Shown: positions 6,376 through 13,760 of the stretch, piece after piece | Layout: each line of letters starts with the position of its first letter | Numbering within the stretch: the first letter of the stretch is position 1 | NCBI GenBank assembly: GCA_937936695.1 | Contig: CALHCK010000158.1 | Coordinates: forward strand, 1-19,193 | Length of the DNA: 19,193 bases | Source: an uncultured Polaribacter sp. | Lineage (GTDB): Bacteria > Bacteroidota > Bacteroidia > Flavobacteriales > Flavobacteriaceae | Direction of reading: 5' to 3' | The notes under the pieces: generated by a model | The model's input: only the letters and a program-made list of their open reading frames with translations | Databases searched by the model: none | What the model was told of the DNA's origin: nothing | Made by a program: the position numbers and the translations under genes

Positions 6376-7776
6376 ATGAATACAAAATACAAAGATTTAA
6401 TAGAACAAACTTTTGATTTTCCTCAGCAAGAATTTCAAACAGAAAACGGTAACTTATTATTTCATAATATAGATTTAAATAAGTTAGTACAACAATATGG
6501 TACTCCATTAAAATTTACATATTTACCTAAAATAACAGAAAATATCAATTGTGCAAAACAATGGTTTTATAAAGCCATGGAAAAGCATCAATACTCAGGT
6601 AAATATCATTATGCGTATTGCACTAAAAGCTCTCATTTTAAATATATTTTAGAAGAAGCTTTAAAAAATGAAATTCACATAGAAACTTCATCTGCTTTTG
6701 ATATTGATATTGTAAAATCATTAAAAAAAGATGGGAAGTTAAATAATAATAGTTATGTTTTGTGTAATGGCTTTAAAAGAGATCAGTACATATCTAATAT
6801 TGCCAGTTTATTAGATGAGGGACACACTAATTGCATACCTATTATAGATAATTACGAAGAATTAAATTTGTTGTTACAAGAAACACAAACAAATTTTAGC
6901 ATAGGTATTAGAATTGCTTCAGAAGAAGAACCTAAATTTGAGTTTTATACAAGTAGGCTGGGTATTGGATATAAAAATATTGTGTCTTTTTATAAAGAAC
7001 AAATTGCAGATATCCCTCGAGTTTCACTTAAAATGCTTCATTTTTTTATAAATACAGGTATAAAAGACAATGCATATTATTGGAACGAACTTCTAAAATG
7101 TATTAATGTTTACATTCAATTAAAAAAAGTATGTCCAAGTTTAAATAGTTTAAATATTGGTGGAGGTTTTCCTATAAAAAACTCTTTAGGTTTTGATTAT
7201 GATTACCAGTATATGGTAAACGAAATTATTCTTCAAATAAAAACTGCTTGTGATGAAGCAGAAGTAGAAGTGCCAGATATTTTTACAGAATTTGGAAGTT
7301 TTACAGTAGGTGAAGCAGGAGGAGCAATTTATGAAGTTTTGTATCAAAAAAAACAAAACGACAGAGAGCGATGGAATATGATTAACTCTTCTTTTATAAC
7401 CACTTTACCTGATTCTTGGGCAATTAATAAACGCTTTATTATGCTGCCAATTAATAAATGGGACAGGAAATATGAACGTGTTTTATTAGGTGGGTTAACG
7501 TGTGATAGTGATGATTATTACAACTCAGAACAACACATTAACGCTATTTATTTACCCGTCTACGAAAAAGAAAAACCACTATATATTGGTTTCTTTAATA
7601 CAGGAGCTTATCAAGAAACTATTGGTGGCTTTGGTGGTTTACAGCATTGTTTAATACCACACCCAAAACATATTTTAATTCGTAAAAATAACAAAGGAGA
7701 ATTAGAAACAACTTTATTTAAAGAGCAACAAAAAAGCGAAGAATTACTTTCAATTTTAGGATATGAAAAAAAATAG
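6376..7776 (+). CDS. speA: Arginine decarboxylase (PLP-dependent, alanine-racemase fold)
   Basis: This 466-residue enzyme should decarboxylate L-arginine to agmatine, the first step of putrescine synthesis. Visible family marks are the probable PLP lysine Lys84 in YCTKSS, IGGGFP at 261-266 (phosphate-binding glycines), TCDSDD at 375-380 with Cys376 and Asp377 at the dimer active site, and NTGAYQ at 408-413. It is shorter than the ~630-660-residue proteobacterial SpeA, as usual for Bacteroidota. The ATG at 6376 is chosen over an in-frame TTG at 6367 because it is the normal start codon. The next gene, agmatinase, overlaps its 3' end by 14 nt, which strongly supports the substrate assignment over diaminopimelate or ornithine decarboxylase. 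Confidence 0.85.
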   Translation: MNTKYKDLIEQTFDFPQQEFQTENGNLLFHNIDLNKLVQQYGTPLKFTYLPKITENINCAKQWFYKAMEKHQYSGKYHYAYCTKSSHFKYILEEALKNEIHIETSSAFDIDIVKSLKKDGKLNNNSYVLCNGFKRDQYISNIASLLDEGHTNCIPIIDNYEELNLLLQETQTNFSIGIRIASEEEPKFEFYTSRLGIGYKNIVSFYKEQIADIPRVSLKMLHFFINTGIKDNAYYWNELLKCINVYIQLKKVCPSLNSLNIGGGFPIKNSLGFDYDYQYMVNEIILQIKTACDEAEVEVPDIFTEFGSFTVGEAGGAIYEVLYQKKQNDRERWNMINSSFITTLPDSWAINKRFIMLPINKWDRKYERVLLGGLTCDSDDYYNSEQHINAIYLPVYEKEKPLYIGFFNTGAYQETIGGFGGLQHCLIPHPKHILIRKNNKGELETTLFKEQQKSEELLSILGYEKK

Positions 7777-8704
7777 AACTTATGCAGGAATCCCTGAGGA
7801 ATACTCAAAACTAGAAACATCAAAAGTAGTTTTAATACGTGTTCCTTACGATGAAACAAGTACTTGGCAAAAAGGAGCAGATAGAGGTCCAGAAGCATTT
7901 TTACAAGCTTCTGAAAACATGGAGCTTTATGATATAGAAACAAACACAGAAGTTTATAAACATGGAGTTTATTTATCTGATTATGTGTCAGAAAATGCAT
8001 CACCAGAAAAAATGGTAGAAGCGGTTCATTTAGAAGTAAAAAAATACATCAACAAAAATAAATTTGTAACCATTTTTGGTGGAGAGCATTCTATATCTAT
8101 AGGAACAATTAGAGCTTTTAATGAGTGTTTTAATAATTTAACGGTATTACATATAGATGCTCATGCAGATTTAAGAAAAGAGTACCAAGGTTCTAAGTAT
8201 AACCACGCATGTGCATTGTACGAAGCAAATGAAAACACAAATTTAATTCAGGTAGGTATTAGAAGTATGGATGTTTCTGAAACTTATGTAATGAATAAAG
8301 ATAAAGTGTTTTTTGCACATGATATGGCAGAAAATGAATATTGGATGGAAGATGTACTAGACCAGTTAACAGGTAATGTTTTTATAACTTTTGATTTAGA
8401 TGCTTTAGATCCATCTATAATGCCAAGTACAGGAACGCCAGAACCAGGAGGTTTGTTTTATTATGAAACATTAACTTTTTTAAAGAAAGTTTTTGCTGAG
8501 AAAAATGTAGTTGGTTTTGATATGGTAGAACTGTGTCCAAATCCACAAGAAAAATCATCAGATTTTCTGGCAGCAAAATTATATTACAAAATGTTAAGCT
8601 ATAAGTTTTCTTCTAATAAAGAGGTAGATGAAGAATATAATGTAGAAAAAAAGACCTCCTCTAAAAAAATATCAAAATTTAAAGATACTGAAGATTATGA
8701 GTAA
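7763..8704 (+). CDS. speB: Agmatinase (ureohydrolase)
   Basis: This 313-residue member of the arginase/agmatinase family hydrolyses agmatine to putrescine and urea. The dimanganese ligands are visible: His109 in GGEHS, Asp132-His134-Asp136 in HIDAHADLR, and Asp211 and Asp213 in TFDLDALDPS, followed by GTPEPGG. The core ends near residue 283. A ~30-residue charged tail (rich in Lys, Glu and Ser, ending DTEDYE) is longer than in E. coli SpeB. The gene overlaps speA by 14 nt and the DHS-like gene by 8 nt, so the three are translationally coupled. The position directly after arginine decarboxylase favours agmatinase over arginase or formimidoylglutamase. Confidence 0.9.
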   Translation: MKKNRTYAGIPEEYSKLETSKVVLIRVPYDETSTWQKGADRGPEAFLQASENMELYDIETNTEVYKHGVYLSDYVSENASPEKMVEAVHLEVKKYINKNKFVTIFGGEHSISIGTIRAFNECFNNLTVLHIDAHADLRKEYQGSKYNHACALYEANENTNLIQVGIRSMDVSETYVMNKDKVFFAHDMAENEYWMEDVLDQLTGNVFITFDLDALDPSIMPSTGTPEPGGLFYYETLTFLKKVFAEKNVVGFDMVELCPNPQEKSSDFLAAKLYYKMLSYKFSSNKEVDEEYNVEKKTSSKKISKFKDTEDYE

Positions 8705-9671
8705 GCAACCTATTTCAGATTTTATAGAAAAATACTTTTTACATTTTAATGCAGCTTCATTAGTAGATGCAGCAAAAGGCTACGAAGAGCAATTAAATAA
8801 AGGAAATAAAATGTTGGTTTCTTTAGCAGGAGCTATGAGTACTGCCGAATTAGGGAAAATTTTTGCAGAAATGATTCGTAAAGATAAAGTACAGATAATT
8901 TCTTGCACGGGTGCTAATTTAGAAGAAGATATCATGAATTTGGTAGCACATTCTCATTATAAAAGAGTACCTAACTATAGAGATTTAACTCCTCAAGACG
9001 AATGGGATTTATTATTAAAAGGATTAAATAGAGTTACTGATACTTGCATACCAGAAGAAGAAGCTTTTAGAAGGTTACAAAAACACGTTTTTAAAATTTG
9101 GCAAGATGCAGAAGAAAATGAAGAACGTTTTTTTCCACATGAATTTATGTACAAATTGTTATTATCTGGTGTACTAGAAGAGTATTATGAGATTGATTTA
9201 AAAGATTCTTGGATGTATGCAGCTGCAGAAAAAAACTTACCAATTGTATGTCCTGGTTGGGAAGATTCTACTATGGGGAATATTTTTGCTTCGTATGTTT
9301 TAAAAGGAGAATTAAAAGCATCTACGGTAAAGTCTGGAATTGAATACATGACTTTTTTATCGGATTGGTATACTGAAAATACGCAAGAAAATGGCATTGG
9401 TTTTTTTCAAATAGGAGGTGGTATTGCTGGTGATTTTCCTATATGTGTAGTGCCAATGTTGTATCAGGATATGGAAAGAGAAGATACTCCTTTTTGGAGC
9501 TATTTTTGTCAAATTTCAGATTCAACTACTAGCTATGGCTCTTATTCTGGAGCAGTGCCAAATGAAAAAATTACTTGGGGAAAATTAGATATAGATACCC
9601 CAAAATTTATTATAGAAAGTGATGCAACAATTGTTGCTCCTTTAATTTTTGCGTACTTATTAAATATGTAA
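8697..9671 (+). CDS. Deoxyhypusine synthase family protein, probable homospermidine-forming enzyme
   Basis: This 324-residue protein belongs to the deoxyhypusine synthase family: SLAGAMSTAELG at 42-53, SCTGANLEEDIMNLVAH at 69-85, PGWEDSTMGN at 186-195, GGG at 240-242 and TWGKL at 293-297. Lys296 aligns with the covalent-intermediate lysine of human DHPS (Lys329), and Trp294 and Glu290 are also kept. The human KHH motif (287-289) is replaced by GDF at 245-247, and Asp313 and Asp316 by Tyr280 and Tyr283. Bacteria lack eIF5A, so classic deoxyhypusine formation is unlikely. Some DHS homologues, as in plants, make homospermidine from putrescine. The gene overlaps agmatinase by 8 nt, so putrescine is the likely substrate. 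The exact product is inferred. Confidence 0.85.
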   Translation: MSKQPISDFIEKYFLHFNAASLVDAAKGYEEQLNKGNKMLVSLAGAMSTAELGKIFAEMIRKDKVQIISCTGANLEEDIMNLVAHSHYKRVPNYRDLTPQDEWDLLLKGLNRVTDTCIPEEEAFRRLQKHVFKIWQDAEENEERFFPHEFMYKLLLSGVLEEYYEIDLKDSWMYAAAEKNLPIVCPGWEDSTMGNIFASYVLKGELKASTVKSGIEYMTFLSDWYTENTQENGIGFFQIGGGIAGDFPICVVPMLYQDMEREDTPFWSYFCQISDSTTSYGSYSGAVPNEKITWGKLDIDTPKFIIESDATIVAPLIFAYLLNM

Positions 9672-9674
9672 GCT

Positions 9675-9923
9675 ATGAAAAGAGTCATCGTTGATTACGC
9701 TAAATTAACCAAAGATATTTTAGATTTATTAATAGAAAAATACCCAGACGGATATGATTACAACGATGTTATTTCGTTTAAAAATTCAAAAGGAGAAACT
9801 GTTAAAGCCGTAGAGGTAAAAACAGAAGACACTTTTTATTTAGTAAAAATTAGTTCTAGATTAGAGCAAACTATGGAGGATTACTCAGACGATGAATCTT
9901 CTTTTGATGAAATAGAATATTAA
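9675..9923 (+). CDS. Small conserved acidic protein (82 residues), function unknown
   Basis: This 82-residue protein starts 3 nt after the DHS-like stop codon. It opens with a compact, mixed-charge region (MKRVIVDYAKLTKDILDLLI) and has PDGYDYND, then KGETVKAVEVKTEDTFYLVK, which looks like a short beta-rich domain. The tail from about 66 is very acidic (Asp/Glu/Ser). From memory, flavobacterial genomes carry homologues, sometimes labelled DNA primase without motif support; I see no primase motif here. Its tight position in the polyamine operon makes co-expression near certain. An acidic partner for polyamines or for the enzymes is only a guess. Confidence 0.75.
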   Translation: MKRVIVDYAKLTKDILDLLIEKYPDGYDYNDVISFKNSKGETVKAVEVKTEDTFYLVKISSRLEQTMEDYSDDESSFDEIEY

Positions 9924-9934
9924 ATTTTATAATT

Positions 9935-10192
9935 ATGTACAATAATAACAGCCAATTAATTACTATTAAGGCCAATTATGTAGGTTATTTACAAGGTGCT
10001 TATGTTTTTCATTTAGAAAATGATGATATTATAGATTTTGATTTAATAAAAACAAGTCTTTTAGATAAATTTGATTTAAGATCAGATGCTTTAAAAAATA
10101 AATTAGTAGAAATTACATATTCAGAAATCTTAGACGATTTAGAAGAAGATGTTATAGTATTATTTAAACTAGAAGATTTAAAATTAGTATAA
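9935..10192 (+). CDS. Small acidic protein (85 residues), function unknown
   Basis: This 85-residue protein starts 11 nt after the previous gene and has the same codon use. It is unrecognised. The sequence alternates short beta-like runs (QLITIKANYVGYLQGAYVFH) with an acidic second half (YSEILDDLEEDVIVLFKLED). No cysteine, transmembrane helix or signal peptide is visible, so it should be a soluble cytoplasmic protein. It is the last gene before the palindrome at 10218, so it probably closes the polyamine transcript. A short real gene is more likely than chance because the reading frame starts close behind its neighbour and shows coding-like composition. Confidence 0.65.
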   Translation: MYNNNSQLITIKANYVGYLQGAYVFHLENDDIIDFDLIKTSLLDKFDLRSDALKNKLVEITYSEILDDLEEDVIVLFKLEDLKLV

Positions 10193-10217
10193 TTTTTTGT
10201 TTTCTAAATTTAATTAA

Positions 10218-10269
10218 ATAGCGTATCTTACAAGTGTTATGCACGCATAACACTTGTAAGATACGCTAT
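10218..10269. repeat. 52-nt near-perfect palindrome (25-bp arms, 2-nt centre) before fadH
   Basis: Positions 10218-10242 are the exact reverse complement of 10245-10269; only AC at 10243-10244 lies between. The arms are richer in GC than the flanks. The element begins 26 nt after the last polyamine-operon stop codon and ends 3 nt before the fadH ATG. It has no downstream T tract, so it is not a normal intrinsic terminator. It could be a cruciform, a repressor operator, a miniature repeat or a translation-blocking hairpin. Confidence 0.9.
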
Positions 10270-10272
10270 ATT

Positions 10273-12297
10273 ATGAAATACAAACACATTTTAGAACCTT
10301 TAGATTTAGGTTTTACTACCTTAAAAAATAGAATTTTAATGGGGTCTATGCATACAGGTTTAGAGGAAGAAAAAAATGGATTTCATAAAATTGCCACTTA
10401 TTATGCCGAAAGAGCAAAAGGTGGAGTAGGTTTAATTGTTACAGGAGGAATTTCTCCAAACATACAAGGTTGGACAGCTCCTTTTGCAGCCAGAATGTCT
10501 ACTAAAAAGCACGCAGTTGCACACAAAAAAATTACAGAAGCGGTACATACAGCAGGCGGAAAAATATGCATGCAAATATTACATTCGGGCAGGTATGGCT
10601 ATCATCCTTTTAATGTTGCGCCTTCAAAAATAAAAGCACCAATTAATAAATTTTCACCATTTAAATTAAAACAATCTGGTATTAAAAGAACCATTAAAGA
10701 TTTTGTAAACTGTGCAAAATTGGCCAAAATAGCAGGATATGATGGGGTAGAGATTATGGGTTCTGAAGGATATTTAATCAATCAATTTATAACCAAAAGA
10801 ACCAATACTCGAAAAGATAAATGGGGAGGAGATTATGAAAACAGAATGCGTTTTGCTGTAGAAATAGTAAAACAAATTAGAGAAGCTGTAGGAAGAGAAT
10901 TTATTATTATTTACAGACTATCTATGTTAGATTTGGTAGAGGGAGGCAGCTCTTGGGAAGAAATTGTTTTGTTAGGAAAAAAAATAGAAAAGGCAGGTGC
11001 AACTATAATTAATACGGGTATTGGTTGGCATGAAGCAAGAATACCAACCATTGCAACATCGGTACCTAGAGCAGCATTTACTTGGGTTACAAAAAAAATG
11101 AAAGAAGAACTTAAAATACCTTTAATTACTTCTAACAGAATAAACATGCCTGAAACAGCAGAAAAGGTTTTAGCAGAAGGACACGCAGATATGATATCTA
11201 TGGCACGTCCTTTTTTAGCAGATCCAGAATGGGTAAATAAAGCAAAGGCAGAAAAAGAAAATGAAATTAATACCTGTATTGGTTGTAATCAAGCATGTTT
11301 AGATCATGTTTTTCAGCAAAAAGTAGCAAGTTGTTTAGTAAATCCAAGAGCGTGTCATGAGACAGAACTAAATTATCATCCTACTAAAAAACAGAAAAAA
11401 ATAGCAGTTATTGGTGCAGGTCCTGCAGGATTATCGGCAGCAACTATTGCAGCACAAAGAGGCCATAAAGTTACTTTGTTTGATGCTGGGACAGAAATTG
11501 GAGGGCAATTTAATATAGCAAAACAAATACCTGGTAAAGAAGAGTTTTATGAAACCTTGCGCTATTTTAAAAAGCAAATAGAAATACACAACGTAACCCT
11601 AAAACTAAATACTAGAGTCTCTGTTGATGATTTAAAAGAAGCTGACTTTGATGAAGTAGTAATTGCAACAGGTATACAACCTAGAGCTTTAAACATACCA
11701 GGTATAAATCACCCTAAAGTACTAAGTTATTTAGATGTTTTAAAGCATAAAAAAGATGTAGGTAAAAAAGTAGCTATCATTGGTGCAGGTGGTATTGGTT
11801 TTGATGTGGCAGAGTATTTATCGGATGAAGGTGCATCTAGTTCTCAAAATATAGATGCTTGGTTAAAAGAATGGGGAATTGATAAGTCTTTAAAAGCTAG
11901 AAGCGGAGTAGAAGCAGTAGTGCCTGAGTTTCATCCTTCTCCAAGAGAAATTTTTATGTTTAAAAGAAGTTCGGGTAAATTTGGAGGTAATTTAGGTAAA
12001 ACTACAGGTTGGATTCATAGAGCTACATTAAAAAAGAAAAAAGTACAATTTATAGGAGAGGTCAATTATCAAAAAATAGACGACCAAGGTTTGCATTACA
12101 CACAAAATGGTGTCTTAAAAATTTTAAATATAGATCATATTATAATTTGTGCGGGTCAGGTACCTTATAAAGAGTTATATGAACCTTTATTAAAAACGAA
12201 TAAAAAAATTCATGTAATTGGTGGAGCAGATGTTGCAAGTGAGTTAGATGCTAAAAGAGCTATTAACCAAGGCGCAAGATTAGCTGCAGAATTATAA
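10273..12297 (+). CDS. fadH: NADPH-dependent 2,4-dienoyl-CoA reductase
   Basis: This 674-residue enzyme reduces 2,4-dienoyl-CoA during beta-oxidation of unsaturated fatty acids. It has an Old-Yellow-Enzyme-type FMN barrel (1-~330) with probable catalytic Tyr168 (GSEGYLIN) and His254 (GIGWHEARIPT), four [4Fe-4S] cysteines at 336, 339, 343 and 355 (CIGCNQACLDH, then SCLVNPRACHE), an FAD-binding GAGPAG at 382-387 and an NADP-binding GAGGIG at 505-510. Length and residue spacing match E. coli FadH (672 residues). ATG 10273 is chosen because MKYKHILEPLDLGFTTLKNR aligns with the FadH N-terminus; the frame stays open upstream to a GTG inside the palindrome. The palindrome ends only 3 nt before the start, which may limit translation. 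Confidence 0.95.
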   Translation: MKYKHILEPLDLGFTTLKNRILMGSMHTGLEEEKNGFHKIATYYAERAKGGVGLIVTGGISPNIQGWTAPFAARMSTKKHAVAHKKITEAVHTAGGKICMQILHSGRYGYHPFNVAPSKIKAPINKFSPFKLKQSGIKRTIKDFVNCAKLAKIAGYDGVEIMGSEGYLINQFITKRTNTRKDKWGGDYENRMRFAVEIVKQIREAVGREFIIIYRLSMLDLVEGGSSWEEIVLLGKKIEKAGATIINTGIGWHEARIPTIATSVPRAAFTWVTKKMKEELKIPLITSNRINMPETAEKVLAEGHADMISMARPFLADPEWVNKAKAEKENEINTCIGCNQACLDHVFQQKVASCLVNPRACHETELNYHPTKKQKKIAVIGAGPAGLSAATIAAQRGHKVTLFDAGTEIGGQFNIAKQIPGKEEFYETLRYFKKQIEIHNVTLKLNTRVSVDDLKEADFDEVVIATGIQPRALNIPGINHPKVLSYLDVLKHKKDVGKKVAIIGAGGIGFDVAEYLSDEGASSSQNIDAWLKEWGIDKSLKARSGVEAVVPEFHPSPREIFMFKRSSGKFGGNLGKTTGWIHRATLKKKKVQFIGEVNYQKIDDQGLHYTQNGVLKILNIDHIIICAGQVPYKELYEPLLKTNKKIHVIGGADVASELDAKRAINQGARLAAEL

Positions 12298-12323
12298 GAT
12301 GTAATAAATTAACAATTATTTTG

Positions 12324-12351
12324 TTGACTTTAAAAAGTAAAAATAAATTTA
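12324..12351 (+). promoter_or_regulatory. Candidate promoter for lpxD
   Basis: TTG at 12324-12326 is followed after 17 nt by TAAATTTA at 12344-12351, one mismatch from TAnnTTTG. It lies in the 116-nt gap between fadH and lpxD, about 62 nt before the lpxD ATG. The region is very AT-rich, so chance matches are likely. Confidence 0.35.
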
Positions 12352-12413
12352 CAAGCATATTTTTTAGGTTAAATTGATAAAAGAGTTATTTTTAGGGAAA
12401 TTAAAAATAATTT

Positions 12414-13406
12414 ATGAAATCATTCTCTGTAAAAGAAATAGCTTTAATGGTTAAAGGTGAGCTTGTTGGTAGTTGTAATCAACAAATAAACGCTCCAGAA
12501 CAAATAGAAAATGCCGTAAGTGGTACAATTACTTTTATAGGAAATTCTAAATATGCACGTTTATGGGAAAACTCAAACGCAAGTGCAGCTATTGTATATG
12601 ATAAAATAACTATTGAACCTGGAGAAAGTAAGGCTTTTATAAAAGTTAAAAATCCAGATTTGGCAATGGCAATTTTATTAGAGGCTTTTGATCCTGCTCC
12701 TCCTTATTTTGAGTCAGAAATTCATCCAACGGCAGTTGTAGACAAATCAGCACAAATAGGTAAAGGTTGTAAAATTGGTGCTAATAGTTATATTGGTAAA
12801 AATGTTGTTTTAGGAGATGATGTAACCATTTACCCGAATGTAAGTATTTTTGATGATAGTAAAATAGGAAATGCAACTACTATTTGGTCTGGTACTGTAA
12901 TTAGAGAAAGGTCTATTATTGGTAGTTATTGTATATTTCATACCAATGTTAGTATTGGTTCAGATGGATTTGGTTACAGACCTAGTGATGATGGCAGCCA
13001 TTTGGTAAAAATAAAACATATTGGAAATGTAATTATTGGTAACCAAGTAGAGGTAGGCGCTAATTCTTGTATAGATAGAGGTAAATTTAGTGCCACTATT
13101 TTAGGAGATGGTTGTAAAATAGATAACTTGGTACAAATAGGACATAACAGTGTTTTAGGAAGATCTTGTATTATGGCAGGTAATAGTGGTTTAGCAGGTT
13201 CTGTTACTTTAGGAGATGGTGTTATTATTGGCGGAAGTGCCTCTATAAAAGACCATGTTACTATTCATTCTGGGGCAAAAGTAGGTGCTGGTTCTGGTGT
13301 TATTGCTGATGTAAAAGCAGGACAAACAGTAGTAGGTTACCCTGCATGCGACTCTAGAGAAAAAATGAAACAGTGGGTAGCCTTAAGAAAATTAGCTAGA
13401 AGTTAA
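12414..13406 (+). CDS. lpxD: UDP-3-O-acylglucosamine N-acyltransferase LpxD (lipid A synthesis)
   Basis: This 330-residue cytoplasmic acyltransferase adds the N-linked 3-hydroxyacyl chain to UDP-3-O-acylglucosamine in lipid A synthesis. An N-terminal uridine-binding domain (1-~100) precedes a left-handed beta-helix of hexapeptide repeats from about 104 to 305 (for example IGKGCK, IGANSY, LGDGVI). The catalytic histidine is His244 in QIGHN, equivalent to His239 in E. coli. The usual LpxD segments GSDGFGYRP and CIDRGKF are present. It stands alone, away from lpxA/lpxC. From memory, flavobacteria often carry two lpxD-like genes, so this may be one of two paralogues. A terminator follows. Confidence 0.9.
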   Translation: MKSFSVKEIALMVKGELVGSCNQQINAPEQIENAVSGTITFIGNSKYARLWENSNASAAIVYDKITIEPGESKAFIKVKNPDLAMAILLEAFDPAPPYFESEIHPTAVVDKSAQIGKGCKIGANSYIGKNVVLGDDVTIYPNVSIFDDSKIGNATTIWSGTVIRERSIIGSYCIFHTNVSIGSDGFGYRPSDDGSHLVKIKHIGNVIIGNQVEVGANSCIDRGKFSATILGDGCKIDNLVQIGHNSVLGRSCIMAGNSGLAGSVTLGDGVIIGGSASIKDHVTIHSGAKVGAGSGVIADVKAGQTVVGYPACDSREKMKQWVALRKLARS

Positions 13407-13437
13407 AATAGAATACCTTTAAGTTAATTTAATAAGT

Positions 13438-13463
13438 AAAAACCTATTTATTGAGGTTTTTCT
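13438..13463 (+). terminator. Intrinsic terminator after lpxD
   Basis: AAAAACCT (13438-13445) pairs with AGGTTTTT (13454-13461) across an 8-nt loop, and the T-rich 3' arm supplies the U tract. It is 31 nt after the lpxD stop codon. The upstream A run could also let it work on the other strand. Confidence 0.65.
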
Positions 13464-13523
13464 ACTACAAAAAATTCAAATAAATTATCGATATTTGCGT
13501 TTCTAATCAATAATTTACAAATT

Positions 13524-13706
13524 ATGGGAATGGATAAGAATAATGTACTTGCCTTGGCAACATTAATCATGATAATTGTAGGACTTGTTTTAATTGCTTT
13601 AGGAGCTTTTAGATATGATGATGTAGCAGGTTGGGGATTTGCATCTGTAGGTATAGGATTTTTTGCAATCGCATGGGTTTTTAATGCCTTAAAAGGTAGA
13701 GTATAA
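13524..13706 (+). CDS. Small two-helix membrane protein, CAL67264 family
   Basis: This 60-residue protein has two hydrophobic helices at about 9-27 and 36-54 joined by a short loop (FRYDDVAGWG) and a basic C-terminus (KGRV). I recall this sequence as the CAL67264 family membrane protein, widespread in flavobacteria and of unknown function; that identification is from memory. The size and composition argue for a real gene despite its shortness. It is 54 nt upstream of ettA, with a weak dyad (GTAAAC, 6 nt, GTTTAC at 13709-13726) between. A GATATTTG box at 13490-13497, one mismatch from the -7 consensus, may be its promoter. Confidence 0.8.
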   Translation: MGMDKNNVLALATLIMIIVGLVLIALGAFRYDDVAGWGFASVGIGFFAIAWVFNALKGRV

Positions 13707-13760
13707 AAGTAAACAATACGGTTTACAATAATCAATTAAGTTTAAAAAATAGTATTAAAA

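Noticed and set aside
10234..10272. N-terminal extension of FadH from a GTG inside the palindrome
   Set aside because: The added residues come from the palindrome arm and do not match the FadH family; ATG 10273 gives the expected N-terminus.
12306..12327. AACAA/TTGTT hairpin after fadH as a terminator
   Set aside because: Five-bp stem, no T tract, and it overlaps the candidate lpxD promoter.
13709..13726. GTAAAC-N6-GTTTAC dyad before ettA as an operator or terminator
   Set aside because: Six-bp arms and no T tract; too weak to call.
13448..13735. 95-codon minus-strand ORF over the 60-residue membrane protein
   Set aside because: The plus-strand gene matches a known small membrane family; the antisense frame has no such support and crosses the lpxD terminator region.
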